NCBI GenBank assembly: GCA_015501595.1
Contig: JADNRX010000001.1
Location: 930,001-994,000, forward strand
Direction: 5' to 3'
DNA length: 64,000 nucleotides
Origin: Hymenopellis radicata
Lineage: Eukaryota; Basidiomycota; Agaricomycetes; Agaricales; Physalacriaceae
Position numbers and translations under genes: made by a program. Positions within the stretch are counted from its first letter, which is position 1; every line of letters begins with the position of its first letter. Shown piece by piece: positions 11,606-22,200 of the stretch. The notes below the pieces were generated by a model. It was not told the origin of the DNA. It worked only from the letters and a program-made list of their open reading frames with translations, and ran no database searches.

Positions 11606-14558
11606 ATGAGACTGACACGTTATTGAATTTTCTCGTTTATCCGCCCATCCAACAGGTCTCAAATCCAGTGCAGGCAAGCACTTCAAACCGCGACCAACAC
11701 TTGGACTCTCAGTCTCAGGACGTGTACCTTGAACACATGCCTAGCCTTGGACAATGGTCGCGACAGAACTCGATGGAGAATCCGTTCGGGGACGGTGCTG
11801 AGCCCACAGACGACATACTACTGAAGCGGTTGGTTCACTTTCCGGTGCAGGTCACGGCCACTTCAGGCTACGACACGCCACCATCGTCGCGGCCATCGTC
11901 GCGGCCACCGTCCATAGCGGATACGGATGACGAGTATAGTGACGACTACGACTGGAGTGGCGAGGAGGACTTGGGTGAAGAAGCAGCCATGTTTAAAAAG
12001 AAGAGCGTTGAAAGTGATAAGAAGAAGTGGACTTTTAAACGGCAAGCATGCTGACTTTTTCCGAACCAACAGGGAAGCTTACTATCTTGAATCTTCCACC
12101 TCAGGATAATGACCCTACTGTTCACTTCCCTCGTTGGATCCACCTTTCTCGCAGCCGTTTTGGTCGCAGTTGGCATTGTCATCCATTTAGACTGGGACGA
12201 TACATCTACTGAACACCTTAAAAAGCTGAACATCGAGGCTTGGCTCTTCTGGACAGCAGCTAACGTTGTCATCTCGTGGTACCTTGCTCTCCTCGTCGAC
12301 CTGGTACCCATCATCGTTCGTTATTTCATCATGGCCACCTGGGGACACGTCTCAGAAGCGGTAAAAACGCGTCTCGAGTTCTATGCCATGGCAAAGAATA
12401 ACTTTAAGCCCGTTCTTTACGCTGCCAACTGTTGGGCTAGCTGGGTCATCATATTCGGCCACATCTACGACCTTTACAACCCTGGGAATAGCAACGACAG
12501 CCGTTCGCCGTACACAAAACGCGTCTTCCAAGTCATCGAGTTCGTGTTCTTCATTGCCCTTATCGTCTGTGCCCAGAAGATGTTCTTGAACGCCATTGCA
12601 TTTACCTTTCATCAAACGACGTCCAAGGATCGTTTAAATGCCCTAGCAGAAGCACTTCCTGTCATCGAAAGTCTGCGGGATTACCAGCCGAGGATATCTT
12701 CTCAAGCGGGACTGCGCGCTGGGCGTCGTGCCGCTCCGCCCGTGTTCACAAACCCGTTCCTCGACAAGTATCAGTCTGACTGTGCATCCGATGACGGCAC
12801 TTTGGGCGACACTGATGATGCGGATTTCAGCAGAATTAGTAGACGAAAACCAAAAGACAGAGGCAAGCGGAACTCTGACGGCTGGTTTCACAGATGGTTT
12901 CGTTCCAAGTATCGCCAGCCATCGAACAGGACTATCGAATCCGCCGAGTCTGGTGCAAGCTCACCTCTGTACTCTGGCGCTACAACCCCGTCCGTTCCGA
13001 TTCTACGTTATAACGTGGCCGAAACACCGTCGCGTCGCAATTCCGCGGAGGCGGGCATGGATGCAGGCGAGACCATCGCACAGGCCGCGAGGGTGCTCAA
13101 GTCTACGGTTTTACATGACGCGCGCAACATCGCGGGAGACGATGAGAACGAGACGGCCCCACTGAGCAAGGGCACTGGGACTGTCGATGAGGCGAAGCAT
13201 CTGGCGAGGAGCATTTACGCCAAAGTCCGGCCACCCCACTGCGGACGGACATTCCTTGTCCCCTCAGATTTCTACCCCGTATTCCCGACACACAAACAGG
13301 CAGAGCGCGCCTTTCGCGTCTTTGACAAGGACAACAACGGGGACATTTCGCGCGGGGAGGTGAAGTCCACTTTGGTCAAGGTCTACAAGGAGCGGCGGCT
13401 CCTCACGCGGTCGATGCGTGATGTCGACGCTGCGCTGAAGATGCTTGATCAAATCTTCTCGCTCTTCGCGATGGCGGTCCTGTTGTTAATCAGTTTGAGA
13501 GTGTTCGCCGTTGATGTGGGACATGGCCTGATGAATTTGTATTCGATTGCCATCGCGGCCAGCTTCGTCTTCAAGGGGTCTGCTGCCAAGGCGTTCGATG
13601 CTATCATGTTCCTGTTTGTTACCCAGTAAGCTGACTCTTTACATGAAAGGAAGTGAGCTCATCCTGTACCTCAGTCCTTTTGATACTGGTGACCGCTGCT
13701 TCATTGACAGTGAGTTGATGACCGCTAGATGTTACGCGTAAATACTGACCAGCAATATAGAGGAGAACCTGGTGGTCAAGAAGATGACCTTATTCGCCAC
13801 GGTATTTACGCGTGTAGACGGGACAGAGACCTATTACTTCAACAGTCAACTGTTTACCAAATTCATGTGAGGAAACATGATTTTTTCCCACCACGATTTG
13901 CACTCTGACGTGAGACGCTAGCGCCAATGTTCGTCGCAGTGGAGTGCGTGTTCTCTCTCTTTCTCGACGCTTTTCTCACGTGTCAATGACCCACAGAAAA
14001 TGTTCGAGAACTGCACGCTCCAGATAGGCTGGGAAACACCCTTGGAAAAACTCGACGAACTCGAACAATGCTTGAACGAATGGCTTTCTACCGAAGAAAA
14101 CCGATGGTTCGAACCCGCAACATCCGTCGTCTTACAAAACGTGAAGAATCAGCGACACCTCGAAATCACCCTAGGTTTCGGGCACAACGGGTAGGTCGCT
14201 TAATCACTCTTGTAGCTTCTTTTTCACTGAGTGTTATTATAGTACATGGCAGGACTGGGGACTTCGCTGTGCTCGTAAAACCGCGTTCCACGCTGCAGTG
14301 CAGTACTACTGTCGACAACTTGGTATCATCGACGGATGCGAGCCGCCACGTCCTATCGTCTGCGGTGATGCGGATACAATGACCCATGTTCCTTCGTCAC
14401 CTGGTCTATGCGGTGGTGAACCAGTTGCGCCAGTAGAGCACACGAAGTCCTCACTCGGATTCCTTCCACCTGATGCAAGGAGGCTTGCAAGGAGGGGGGG
14501 CCTCCGAAAGCGCAAGACTAAGGGCCGCAAGTCAGTTCTTCGCAGCATGGACAGTTGA
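11606..14558 (+). CDS. EF-hand mechanosensitive (MscS-type) ion channel, copy 2
   Basis: Tandem paralogue of the preceding channel with the same architecture: acidic DDYDWSGEEDLGEEA, TM helices, EF-hand FRVFDKDNNGDISRGEV near 13315-13370, HPFDTGDRCFID after splicing, and end VLRSMDS. The 5' end differs. The copy-1 start region is missing between the shared leader and the shared VQAST segment. The best gene model uses ATG 11606 with a 50-nt intron (11619-11668, weak donor gttatt), giving MRLT joined to LQASTSN; otherwise the first in-frame ATG is 11737. The next intron (12042-12104) has a GC donor (gcaagc) where copy 1 has GTGAGT; without splicing, translation stops at once. The central exon is fully open (506 codons), so the protein is probably still under selection. 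Confidence 0.82.
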
Positions 14559-14634
14559 CTGTCTTTTGGGTACTACCGGTTCCTTTTCCTGCCAGTACAC
14601 GAAGAGGTAGGATGAAACAATGTGTGTAGATAGT

Positions 14635-15647
14635 TCAATGCTCGAACGTGCAAAGGTTACTTTCGCGAACCCCCGAGAGTAAGGCTGGTCCAATAATGAC
14701 AAGCAGTAGCAGCTGGGCAGTTACATAACTCCCTACCGAGTAGATCCACTTTTTCCTGCCTTTCAAGACCGTTATTTCGACCGCGAAAGTACTGATAGTT
14801 GTTAAACACCCGCAATATCCGTCCGAGAGACCTTGTAATGTGGTGCATGCATCTGAATTGACATTAAGGCGCTGAACGACGTGAAAGATGCCCAGGAGGG
14901 CTGTTCCAAAAGTGTTGACTATGAACGTTCCCCAAGGAATGCGACCAGCAATATTAAGCTTGACTGAGAGCGCGTAACGCATGAGCGCGCCGGGTGGTGA
15001 GAATAACAAAGCCGATGTAGCCTGATGGCGAAATGATGGAGAAAGTCGGAAGTATAGAGGAAAAGCCGCGGCGTAGATGAGGATGGATAGCACTATAATA
15101 GAGATTCGCACGACGCGTGGAGGATGGGGTACTGAGAGTGTAAAGGAGGAAGCAAGATAATGGCCGAAAAGCAGGGAGGCAAGCGATATGGAGACTGTGA
15201 ATACGCTCTTGGTGATCCCATCCACGACATCCCGTAGGGCTCCCCGAGGCGCGTTGTGGGGGTTGAGCCAGGACTCGAATATATCCAGCTGCCAGCCAGA
15301 GAATGTGGTCACTGAGCCGCAGAAACCTGTTTCACTTTCAGCAAACTGGATGAGCAGCAGAAAACAACAGATAACTGGCCTGTCGTCAATGCGATAAGCA
15401 CCGGCGTGTATCCGGTGATGCTTGCTCTGCAGAATCCCATAATCAGGCAGCCCACCGCTTGTGGATAGGCGAGCACAAATATGCTCTGGCCGTCGTATGT
15501 CGCGAGCGCCTCGAGCCCGAGCCTGCAAAGGAGGCCGAACATGGCAGACGGGAACAGCGGCGCCAGTACATCAGGCGAGAATGGATGAATGGCCTTGGGC
15601 GGGGCGACGGGCTCATTCTCCTTGTCCTGAGGTTGTTGGTCGTCCAT
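14635..15647 (-). CDS. FEX1: Fluoride export protein (two CrcB domains)
   Basis: Plasma-membrane fluoride channel/exporter of the CrcB/Fluc/FEX family, which expels F- that enters as HF. Start ATG 15647 (MDDQQPQDKENEPVAPPK). The first half holds the first CrcB repeat, with TTGFCGSVTTFSGWQLD. The second half holds PPGALMRYALS, GTFIVNTFGTALLG and CLTTISTFAVE, the second repeat's selectivity signature. The duplicated-domain single-chain layout is the fungal FEX form. The intron at 15327-15379 joins ACA-G to GT-TTC exactly where the conserved TTGFCGS motif needs it, but its donor reads GC rather than GT. The divergent neighbour (KDSR) starts only 24 bp away. Confidence 0.93.
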
Positions 15648-15671
15648 ATCCAAGCTATTTTTAGCACCGTC
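15648..15671. promoter_or_regulatory. 24-bp gap between divergent start codons (FEX / KDSR)
   Basis: Only 24 bp separate the two ATGs, too little for two core promoters. At least one transcript must begin inside the other gene or overlap it antisense. The gap reads as an A/T-rich tract (caagctatttttagcaccg). Confidence 0.6.
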
Positions 15672-16830
15672 ATGTCTGTCGTCTTGATCCTCACGTCCTT
15701 GGCTGCTCTTGTGGTTACATTAACCGTTATGTTCTCCTTTGGCAAGAAATGGGATCCCAACGGAAAAGTAGGCCCGTCTATAACAAGAAATGACCATGTT
15801 ATACTACTGATACTTCTTTTATGATAGCACTGCTATATTACAGGTGGCTCGCAAGGACTGGGACTGGCGCTTGCAGTTTTACTCACAAAGCGCGGCGCAC
15901 ACGTTTCCATCGTGGCGCGCGACCAAGAGAAGCTGCGTGTTGCACTGGAGGAGCTGGAAAGGCACAGACAGACCCCTACCCAGATTCTCGCGTCCTACTC
16001 CTTCTCCCTCACTGACGCAGCGGCGTCCTCGGCTGCACTCGATGCTGCGTCTGCTCCGCATGACGGGCGCGCGCCAGACGCGCTCTTTCTCTGTGCAGGC
16101 TCCGCACGGCCAGGTTTCTTCCGTGAAGAAAGCGCCGAGTCCCTTCGCGCTGCCATGGACAACATATACTGGGTTCAGGCGCTGACTGCGCTTGCTGCTG
16201 CCAAGCGTATGACAAGCGGAAAGATTGTATTTGTCTCCAGTCTCCTGGGTTACTTTTCCCTGGTTGGTTACGCGTCCTACTCGCCCGCCAAACATGCATT
16301 GAGAGGTAAAATGTATTTGGTTTCGGAACGATGTTAGTCACTGACACGTTCCGACAGGTCTAGCCGATACATTGCGTTCTGAGCTTCTGCTGTATGGTGT
16401 CGACGTGCACATTTTCTTCCCCGGAACGATCTACTCGCCGGGCTATGTCGAAGAGAATAAAGTCAAGCCTAAGATAACGCTCAAAATCGAAGAAACTGAC
16501 GACGGTGTAACACCGGAAAAGGCTGCAGAATGTCTTCTTGCCGGTTCGTGACAATCTATCCTCTTCACAATACCTCCAATCCAACCTCTTTGTACAGGCG
16601 TTCAACGGGGCAACTTCCATATAACAGTTGACCTCATCGGGCACCTGTTCAGATCCTCCACAAGAGGTTCTGCGCCATACAACAAGATTGTGATGGAAGT
16701 ATTGTACAATATCATCGGTTCTGTTCGTGTCCGTGCTCCTTTCTTCTGTGCTTGCTCAGAATGGTGTCACTTAGATTGGAATTCCCATATGGCGTCGCGG
16801 AGTCGACTCGACGGTTTTGGCGCATCGTGA
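15672..16830 (+). CDS. TSC10: 3-ketodihydrosphingosine reductase
   Basis: NADPH-dependent SDR of the ER membrane that reduces 3-ketodihydrosphingosine to dihydrosphingosine, the second step of sphingolipid synthesis. Start ATG 15672. The N-terminal TM anchor is VVLILTSLAALVVTLTVMFSF. After the intron comes the cofactor motif YITGGSQGLGLALA, then ALFLCAGSARPGFF, the KDSR form of the usual NNAG site. The catalytic residues lie in SSLLGYFSLVGYASYSPAKHAL (Y-x-x-x-K), followed by VHIFFPGTIYSPGYVEENK. The C-terminus is unclear: reading straight on gives a TGA at 16828, but the expected hydrophobic C-terminal anchor is weak, and an alternative splice near 16720-16755 opens another frame to 16973. 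Confidence 0.88.
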
Positions 16831-17567
16831 AGAGCATCAAGGGTATTTGGCAAGCAAAGGACTCTCATCCAAACCGTAATGATTTGGTACTCGACTCACT
16901 GCTGCTATTTAACGTTTGCGTTGATACATTCACGCCTACTATAAACGGAAGTAGGCTGACTACGGGAGACTAATTCACGCCCACTTGGACGTCCACTTCT
17001 GCGATTCAATAATAGGATCTGTCATCAAGATTCTCCAGGTGCCACAACCTTGCTATGACCTCCGTCTTAGAGGCGGGACCCATATGTTGAATTCCATTTT
17101 GAGGCCAGGATCAGCCACAGTTTCCACTGAATTTCAGCGGGTTTGCTAAACCGTAATGTATACTCAGAAGCCTTGTGGCGTCAATTCCAAGTGTTCACAC
17201 AGTGATTTTGTTTTGATCTTGATGCTTATTTCGTCTCAGCTGGTTGCAGACCCCCAATGTTCAGGTCTAAAATTTAACCTTCTCTCTGAGTTCTCGGCTG
17301 CGCTTGGTGATTCAGGTTATCTTCACACCTTGGTGTGGTACATTTTCCTCGATCCTTTCCCTCAGCCGGGACCCCCCCAAAACAACCGGTAACAATGATA
17401 ACTCCTTTCGCGTTAGTATTACACCAAGCAATCCCGTATTCCATATTAGCGAGTGTAAGGACGTGTACGACTAGACTAGACTATAGCTACAGCGCAGGCA
17501 GATGGTAATGTACACAGATGAAGCGAAATGGCACAGCGTAAAAGAGATCATATCAAAAACAAAATCA
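16831..17567. other. Gene-free intergenic stretch
   Basis: About 740 bp after KDSR and before the 3' end of the BTB gene. Short forward ORFs (16752-16973, 17156-17392) have no recognisable product; the first could be an alternative KDSR end. No repeat seen. Confidence 0.4.
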
Positions 17568-18919
17568 TCATATCCAGCCAGCTGGAGATCGTAAGGATAC
17601 CGTACTCCGCCCTTGTGGGCCAGCGGAGCTCATACTTCGTCCGTGGCCATGGCTCGTCGAGCTCGAGCGTCCATTCTTCCACGACTGCGGCGTGGGCGGC
17701 TTGAAGCCCCCGCTCTCCGAGGAGGAGCCTTTCGGATGCGAAGACCGATCCCTGTCCGGATCGTCACGGTAGTCCGCGTGCGACTCACGTCCCACACGCT
17801 CGATGAGCGCGTGAAGACTGTGCACGGAGGCGTGCATGCTCCGCACAGAAGGTGCCCGGCCCTCGTTGACGCCAGTCTGCTGTCGCACCTCCTCGGCACA
17901 TAGTTCGTGCAGAGCGGAGAGCCCCAAGAAGGCTGCTTCGTCCCGGAGATCCAGGAGCGCCTCTAGTGTGAAGAGACGAGGGAATGTCCCCGAACGGAGA
18001 TAGGACAGGATGAGCGGGTATCTAATTACCACTCAGTCAAGATTCGAGGAGAAAGGTAAGAAAAAAACTCACGACTCGCTCGGTCGATCCAAGAAGAGGT
18101 GGAGGTTAAACGGTGACTTGGACAACAGTCCTTGAGAGATCAAGTGATTTCGATATGTCTCCTGCATATCATGCTCTCCCTCGCTCCCGGTAGAATAGAT
18201 CGAAGACGAACACGACATATTCCGGGGAGGCGGGAAGAGAGAGAGCAGGTATTCCGACAGATACGACGGCTGCGCCAGAAGAGTGTGTAGCGTGGTCCTA
18301 AATGTGGTGGTGCACGTTTCCAGCGTGACTAACACTTTCGACCTATCAACGGTCGAATTAGGCGGCTCGGACACGAGGAGAACACGGAATGGCGGCGACG
18401 GGACCTCCACGGGGCTGCTCGTCCGAAATGGCGGCCGCGTGTCGATGGGACACGGCGGGGGAGCGCGCTTTGGGTACTGCGGGGGAAGCGCACGTCCTCC
18501 GAAGACGACACGGTGTGGTATTCGCCGACGCGTTCGCCGTCATCGTCGGATTCCAGTTCCGAGGGAAGGGGAGGCAAAGTACGGCCGGCCAGACTGGCTG
18601 GAGAGCCGGGCTGTTCCTCGGGATGGGGTGGCAGGCGCACCCCAGAGTCCTTCAGCGCGTCATCAGGCGTCCGGACCACGGTCGCGCCCGATCCCAGGGC
18701 TCCAGAGCGGGGAGAAAGCAGCTCGATGGACCGAGATGCCTTGTGATGGGCCTTGGACTCCGAGGCAGAGGACGAGTTGCGAGAAAGCCAGTGCATCGGG
18801 GTGGAAAAAGACGAGATGGAGGGTCTGCCTGTGAGGCCGGTGAAGCTAGAGAGACTGGGCTTCTTATTGTGGGCTGCAGCATGGGGAGAACGCGGGGAAC
18901 GCGTGCCACTGAAGGACAT
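17568..18919 (-). CDS. BTB/POZ-domain protein
   Basis: Start ATG 18919 (MSFSGTRSPRSPHAAAHNKK). A Ser/Pro-rich disordered N-terminus of about 150 residues includes GLTGRPSISSFSTPMHWLSR. A BTB core follows: FRVLLVSEPPNSTVDRSKVL, TTFRTTLHTLLAQPSYLSEYLL, then LHLFLDRPSES spliced to YPLILSYLRSGTFPRLFTLE and ALLDLRDEAAFLGLSALHELC. This is the layout of fungal T1-type BTB proteins, possible Cullin-3 adaptors or scaffolds (family knowledge; partner unknown). The tail is Ser/Arg-rich. The reading frame shifts by one at a G5 run, 18481-18485. Adding one base there gives a smooth proline-rich linker (RFPPQYPKRAPPPCP), so a homopolymer error is likely. Confidence 0.75.
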
Positions 18920-19117
18920 GATGGTCAGAAAGCAAGGAGTGAATGGGTCTATACGGTGTCTACCATGCCTTTTCACCTAAGCAGCGCTAGGGCCGCCTAT
19001 ACGTACTCTCTTTTGTTCTTCCTTCATTGTCCTCATTTCGGTAATGCCGTATGTTGTCAAAACACCCGTAAACATACCGGATACATACCGGGCCGGATAG
19101 CCGAAGTCGCCTCTTCG

Positions 19118-20416
19118 TTACACTACGCGCCATATGTCACCCCAGTAAAATATTTCTCGTTGCCTCGACAGCGCAAAAGCCCCCCTCAATGCCTGGTCAA
19201 ACTGCACTACATGCACATCGTCCAACTCGTTCTTGGTCAGAACACGAACCACCAACTTCTTCAGCTTGACTGCCGCCAAAATGGAGTCCAGGGCATGCCA
19301 GATATCCGGTGCAAAGAGGTCAACAAACCTGCACTGAGGAGGACTTGCATTCACGTCGTTGATGACGGCGATATAGATCTCTTCAATCGCCCACTTGTCT
19401 CTGTGATTCGTCCATGCATTCGTGATATTCCTGACCCACCAATCGACTGTTTCTAGCGGCTGCGCTTCCCGATCAACCTCGAAGGATATTCGAGCGATGG
19501 CAGCTATTGGAAGAACCTTTGCATCCTTCTTTGAGAATACTGATTTAGACGTGAATAACATGAATTTGAGATGATGATTTGGGAAACACTCACAGCAATG
19601 GTACTCCTTGAATGACAACTCTCGTAGTGGCGCAGGAAGCGCGTCAAGAATTCTATGCACCATCTCCTGGCTTTCTTTCGCATCCACCACAGTTACCGTG
19701 TAACCTGAAATGGCGAGGCGCCTCAAATGTTTGAAGGACACAAGCCACGTCTTGGCCAAGATGAACTGCAGGAGTGGGATGCCGTCTTCAGTGAGGTCGA
19801 TGGATAAGGACTCTGGACTGCAAACGACGGTGTCCTCCCGTCTACTGCGTTTGACTTGCTCGAGAGATATAACCACTCCGCAGTCGGTAAAGCAAATTCG
19901 CTTCGCTTTCGACCACAGAGGGATCATCGCGGTCAGCCCCGATTCATCGAAAGATCTCTCTTGGAAAGAGACGCTGGTAACGTTCAACGTCTCTGCGATG
20001 TACACGGTGACATCGTCAGGAAGATAGTCGAAGTCGCCAATAAAGTCGATATGGACGACGTTGGGGAAGATGTAGAGGAATTGGACTGGGAAACTGATGT
20101 TGCAATCTATGACAAGATTCCGGACGAGTGGCGCAAGATCTCCTGCGGCAATAAGCACGTCGTAGAGTTCTGCGAGACGAGGGTTGTATGTTGGTATTTT
20201 CAGTCGAGCCCAGAGGCGTGCTCGACTTGCAGGGTAAAACGACTTTGACACGGTAGTGCAAGCCGAGAGAGTTTTGAGAGAGGTACGATCGTGTAGATCA
20301 ACTTGATTGATGACAGCATCTACCAGCTCTTGCGGTAGTGGACATTGAGGTGGGAAGCAAGAGGGCATTGTCACATGTTGAGGAATGTTGGCATGCATAA
20401 TACATAGCAAAGACAT
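19118..20416 (-). CDS. F-box-like protein
   Basis: A single open frame of up to 432 codons without introns, unusual for this window. Upstream in-frame ATGs are at 20416, 20398 and 20368. The last ([20 protein letters not shown]) places the F-box-like motif right at the N-terminus, which is the usual layout. The motif is [30 protein letters not shown], split here as [13 protein letters not shown] and [16 protein letters not shown]. The rest is leucine-rich but without clear LRR periodicity. Such proteins are hugely expanded in mushrooms and are presumed SCF ubiquitin-ligase adaptors; no target is known. The start lies 21-69 bp downstream of the RPS9 stop on the same strand. Confidence 0.72.
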   Translation of the reverse strand: MSLLCIMHANIPQHVTMPSCFPPQCPLPQELVDAVINQVDLHDRTSLKTLSACTTVSKSFYPASRARLWARLKIPTYNPRLAELYDVLIAAGDLAPLVRNLVIDCNISFPVQFLYIFPNVVHIDFIGDFDYLPDDVTVYIAETLNVTSVSFQERSFDESGLTAMIPLWSKAKRICFTDCGVVISLEQVKRSRREDTVVCSPESLSIDLTEDGIPLLQFILAKTWLVSFKHLRRLAISGYTVTVVDAKESQEMVHRILDALPAPLRELSFKEYHCCECFPNHHLKFMLFTSKSVFSKKDAKVLPIAAIARISFEVDREAQPLETVDWWVRNITNAWTNHRDKWAIEEIYIAVINDVNASPPQCRFVDLFAPDIWHALDSILAAVKLKKLVVRVLTKNELDDVHVVQFDQALRGAFALSRQREIFYWGDIWRVV

Positions 20417-20437
20417 ATGAAGACATGAACGATACGT

Positions 20438-21246
20438 CTACTCTTCCTCCTCATCGTCACCGCCCTCCTCCTTCTTGGCGGCAGCAGCGGCGCGCTTGCG
20501 CTTGACACGACCAGGACGTCCACCACCATACGGCGATGTAAGAGCAAAGTCAATGTGTTTTTGTGAGTCGAGACGAACGACGAAAGATGGGACGTTGACA
20601 ATCTGCTTGCCGACGCTGTACGCGGTATGAGAAATGCAAGAGACAAACATGAGCAGTCTACGTACCGGATATGCCTTTGCCTAATCAAAACGCGAGCGTG
20701 GTGGATGCTCTTGGCGAGACCGCTCTTGAAGACCTGAGTCTGCAGACGACGCTCCAAGAAATCCTCAATCTTGAGGGCAAGCACGTAATCGAGACGCATG
20801 CGGCTCTCGTCGAGCACACCGATACGCACGAGACGGCGGATGAGAGCGTTTCCTTCAAAGAGACGCTTTGGGTCCTTGTCGTCGAGCTTGAGCAGCTCAC
20901 GGGCAGCACGACGAATCTTGGACAGGATCAACGCGATACGCCAGATCTCGCGCTTGTTGCGGAGACCATATTCACCAGCGAGCTAATTTACTGTGAGCAA
21001 TGGAATAAAAATATAGAATAAATCGCACCTTGAGCTCGGAATCGAGGCGAGCCGATTCGAAAGGCCGACGAGGGACCTTGTAGCTGTAAAATTGGGGAAG
21101 CAGGCCGTAATCAGCACACTGCTATGCCCTCCACACTAAAGGTGGATCTTGAAGGTAGCGACACTCACGTCTTGCTGTGATTCCTCGGAGCCCTGCCCCA
21201 TCGTCAGCACTAAAGTCGCACAGCGCACAGTAACATACCTTGGCAT
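20438..21246 (-). CDS. RPS9: 40S ribosomal protein S9 (uS4)
   Basis: Small-subunit protein at the mRNA entry/decoding side. The start is ATG 21246 with an 8-nt first coding exon (ATGCCAAG). A 24-nt micro-exon follows (21169-21192), then the body. The splice gives [20 protein letters not shown], matching the uS4 N-terminus. The body includes [17 protein letters not shown], an S4 domain ([40 protein letters not shown]), then [14 protein letters not shown] and an Ala/Lys/Glu-rich tail. It is divergent from RPL21, with 210 bp between starts. Confidence 0.97.
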
Positions 21247-21456
21247 TTTGAGTTTTCTTGAGGAGAGCGACGGTCGAGATCAAATTATTGCCGGAGCGAG
21301 GGTCAGCGTGATAGTCACAACTAGCAAGCCACCCGGAGATTGCCGGGAGTGTGATCCATCTTCATTTTCTGTTCTAGTACAGAGCAAGTCGCCTTCATTA
21401 TCGTGCGTACCTCTGCTCGTCGCCGCCGCCGTCGCTGACTCTGATTAGTCCTCAAG
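21247..21456. promoter_or_regulatory. Shared promoter of RPS9 and RPL21
   Basis: 210 bp between two divergent ribosomal-protein start codons. It contains an imperfect palindrome cacccggagattgccgggagtg at about 21331-21352 and a CT/CG-rich tract (cgtcgccgccgccgtcgctg) just before the RPL21 ATG. The arrangement predicts co-regulated, balanced expression of one small- and one large-subunit protein. Confidence 0.65.
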
Positions 21457-22094
21457 ATGCCTCACTCTTTCGGTTACCGAGCCCGCACGCGGCACATGTT
21501 CAAGCGTGGCTTCAAGGGTGCGTTACCCACAGCGCTCGCAATGGAACCTAGCATTGACGATGAACAGAGCACGGTGCCATCAAGCTTTCGACCTACCTCA
21601 TCAACTACCACGTCGGAGACATTGTCGACATCAAGGCCAATGCCGCCCAGCAAAAGGGCATGCCCCACAAATACTACCATGGGTGCGCCATATTATATTT
21701 CGGTAATCGATTGTCATCTCAACAAGTCTTTTTTCAGGCGCACTGGAATAGTATACAACGTCACCCCCAGCGCTGTCGGTGTCATCGTCTACAAAGTAGT
21801 CGGCAACCGCTACATTGAGAAGCGCGTCAACCTCCGTGTTGAGCACATCCGTCACTCCAAGTGCAGGCAGGAGTTCTTGGACCGTGTCAAGCGCAACGCT
21901 GCCGCGGAGAAGGTGGAGTCTAGTGGTGGTACGCATTCAATCTCCTTCAATCTATGACCAACATTAATCTCTATTTTACAGCCCGCGTCTCATTGAAGCG
22001 CATTGCCGCTCTTCCTCGGGAATCCCGCACCGTTTCCACCACCGACAACGCACCCCAGACCATCGCCCCGGTGCGGTACGAGACCTTCATCTAA
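21457..22094 (+). CDS. RPL21: 60S ribosomal protein L21 (eL21)
   Basis: Large-subunit ribosomal protein. Start ATG 21457: [20 protein letters not shown]. After a roughly 50-nt intron the frame continues with [20 protein letters not shown] and [18 protein letters not shown]. Another intron precedes [19 protein letters not shown], then [19 protein letters not shown]. The last exon gives [19 protein letters not shown] and ends PVRYETFI with TAA at 22092-22094. Length and all core motifs match the family. Confidence 0.97.
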
Positions 22095-22200
22095 GGAGTT
22101 ACTTCGTTTATGGTTGTCGTTGCTTTGCATGTATGTATGATATGCCACATGCCCCCCCCGAAAATGCGAAACGTGAAAAAGACTAGCAAGTTGTATTTTA

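Noticed and set aside
14090..14130. tRNA-like T-loop words (ggttcgaaccc) in the MscS genes
   Set aside because: They are coding sequence (WFEPATS codons) with no acceptor or anticodon stems nearby.
18389..19456. 355-codon forward ORF opposite the BTB gene
   Set aside because: Antisense of a GC-rich Ser/Pro-coding exon and of the F-box gene; no recognisable product.
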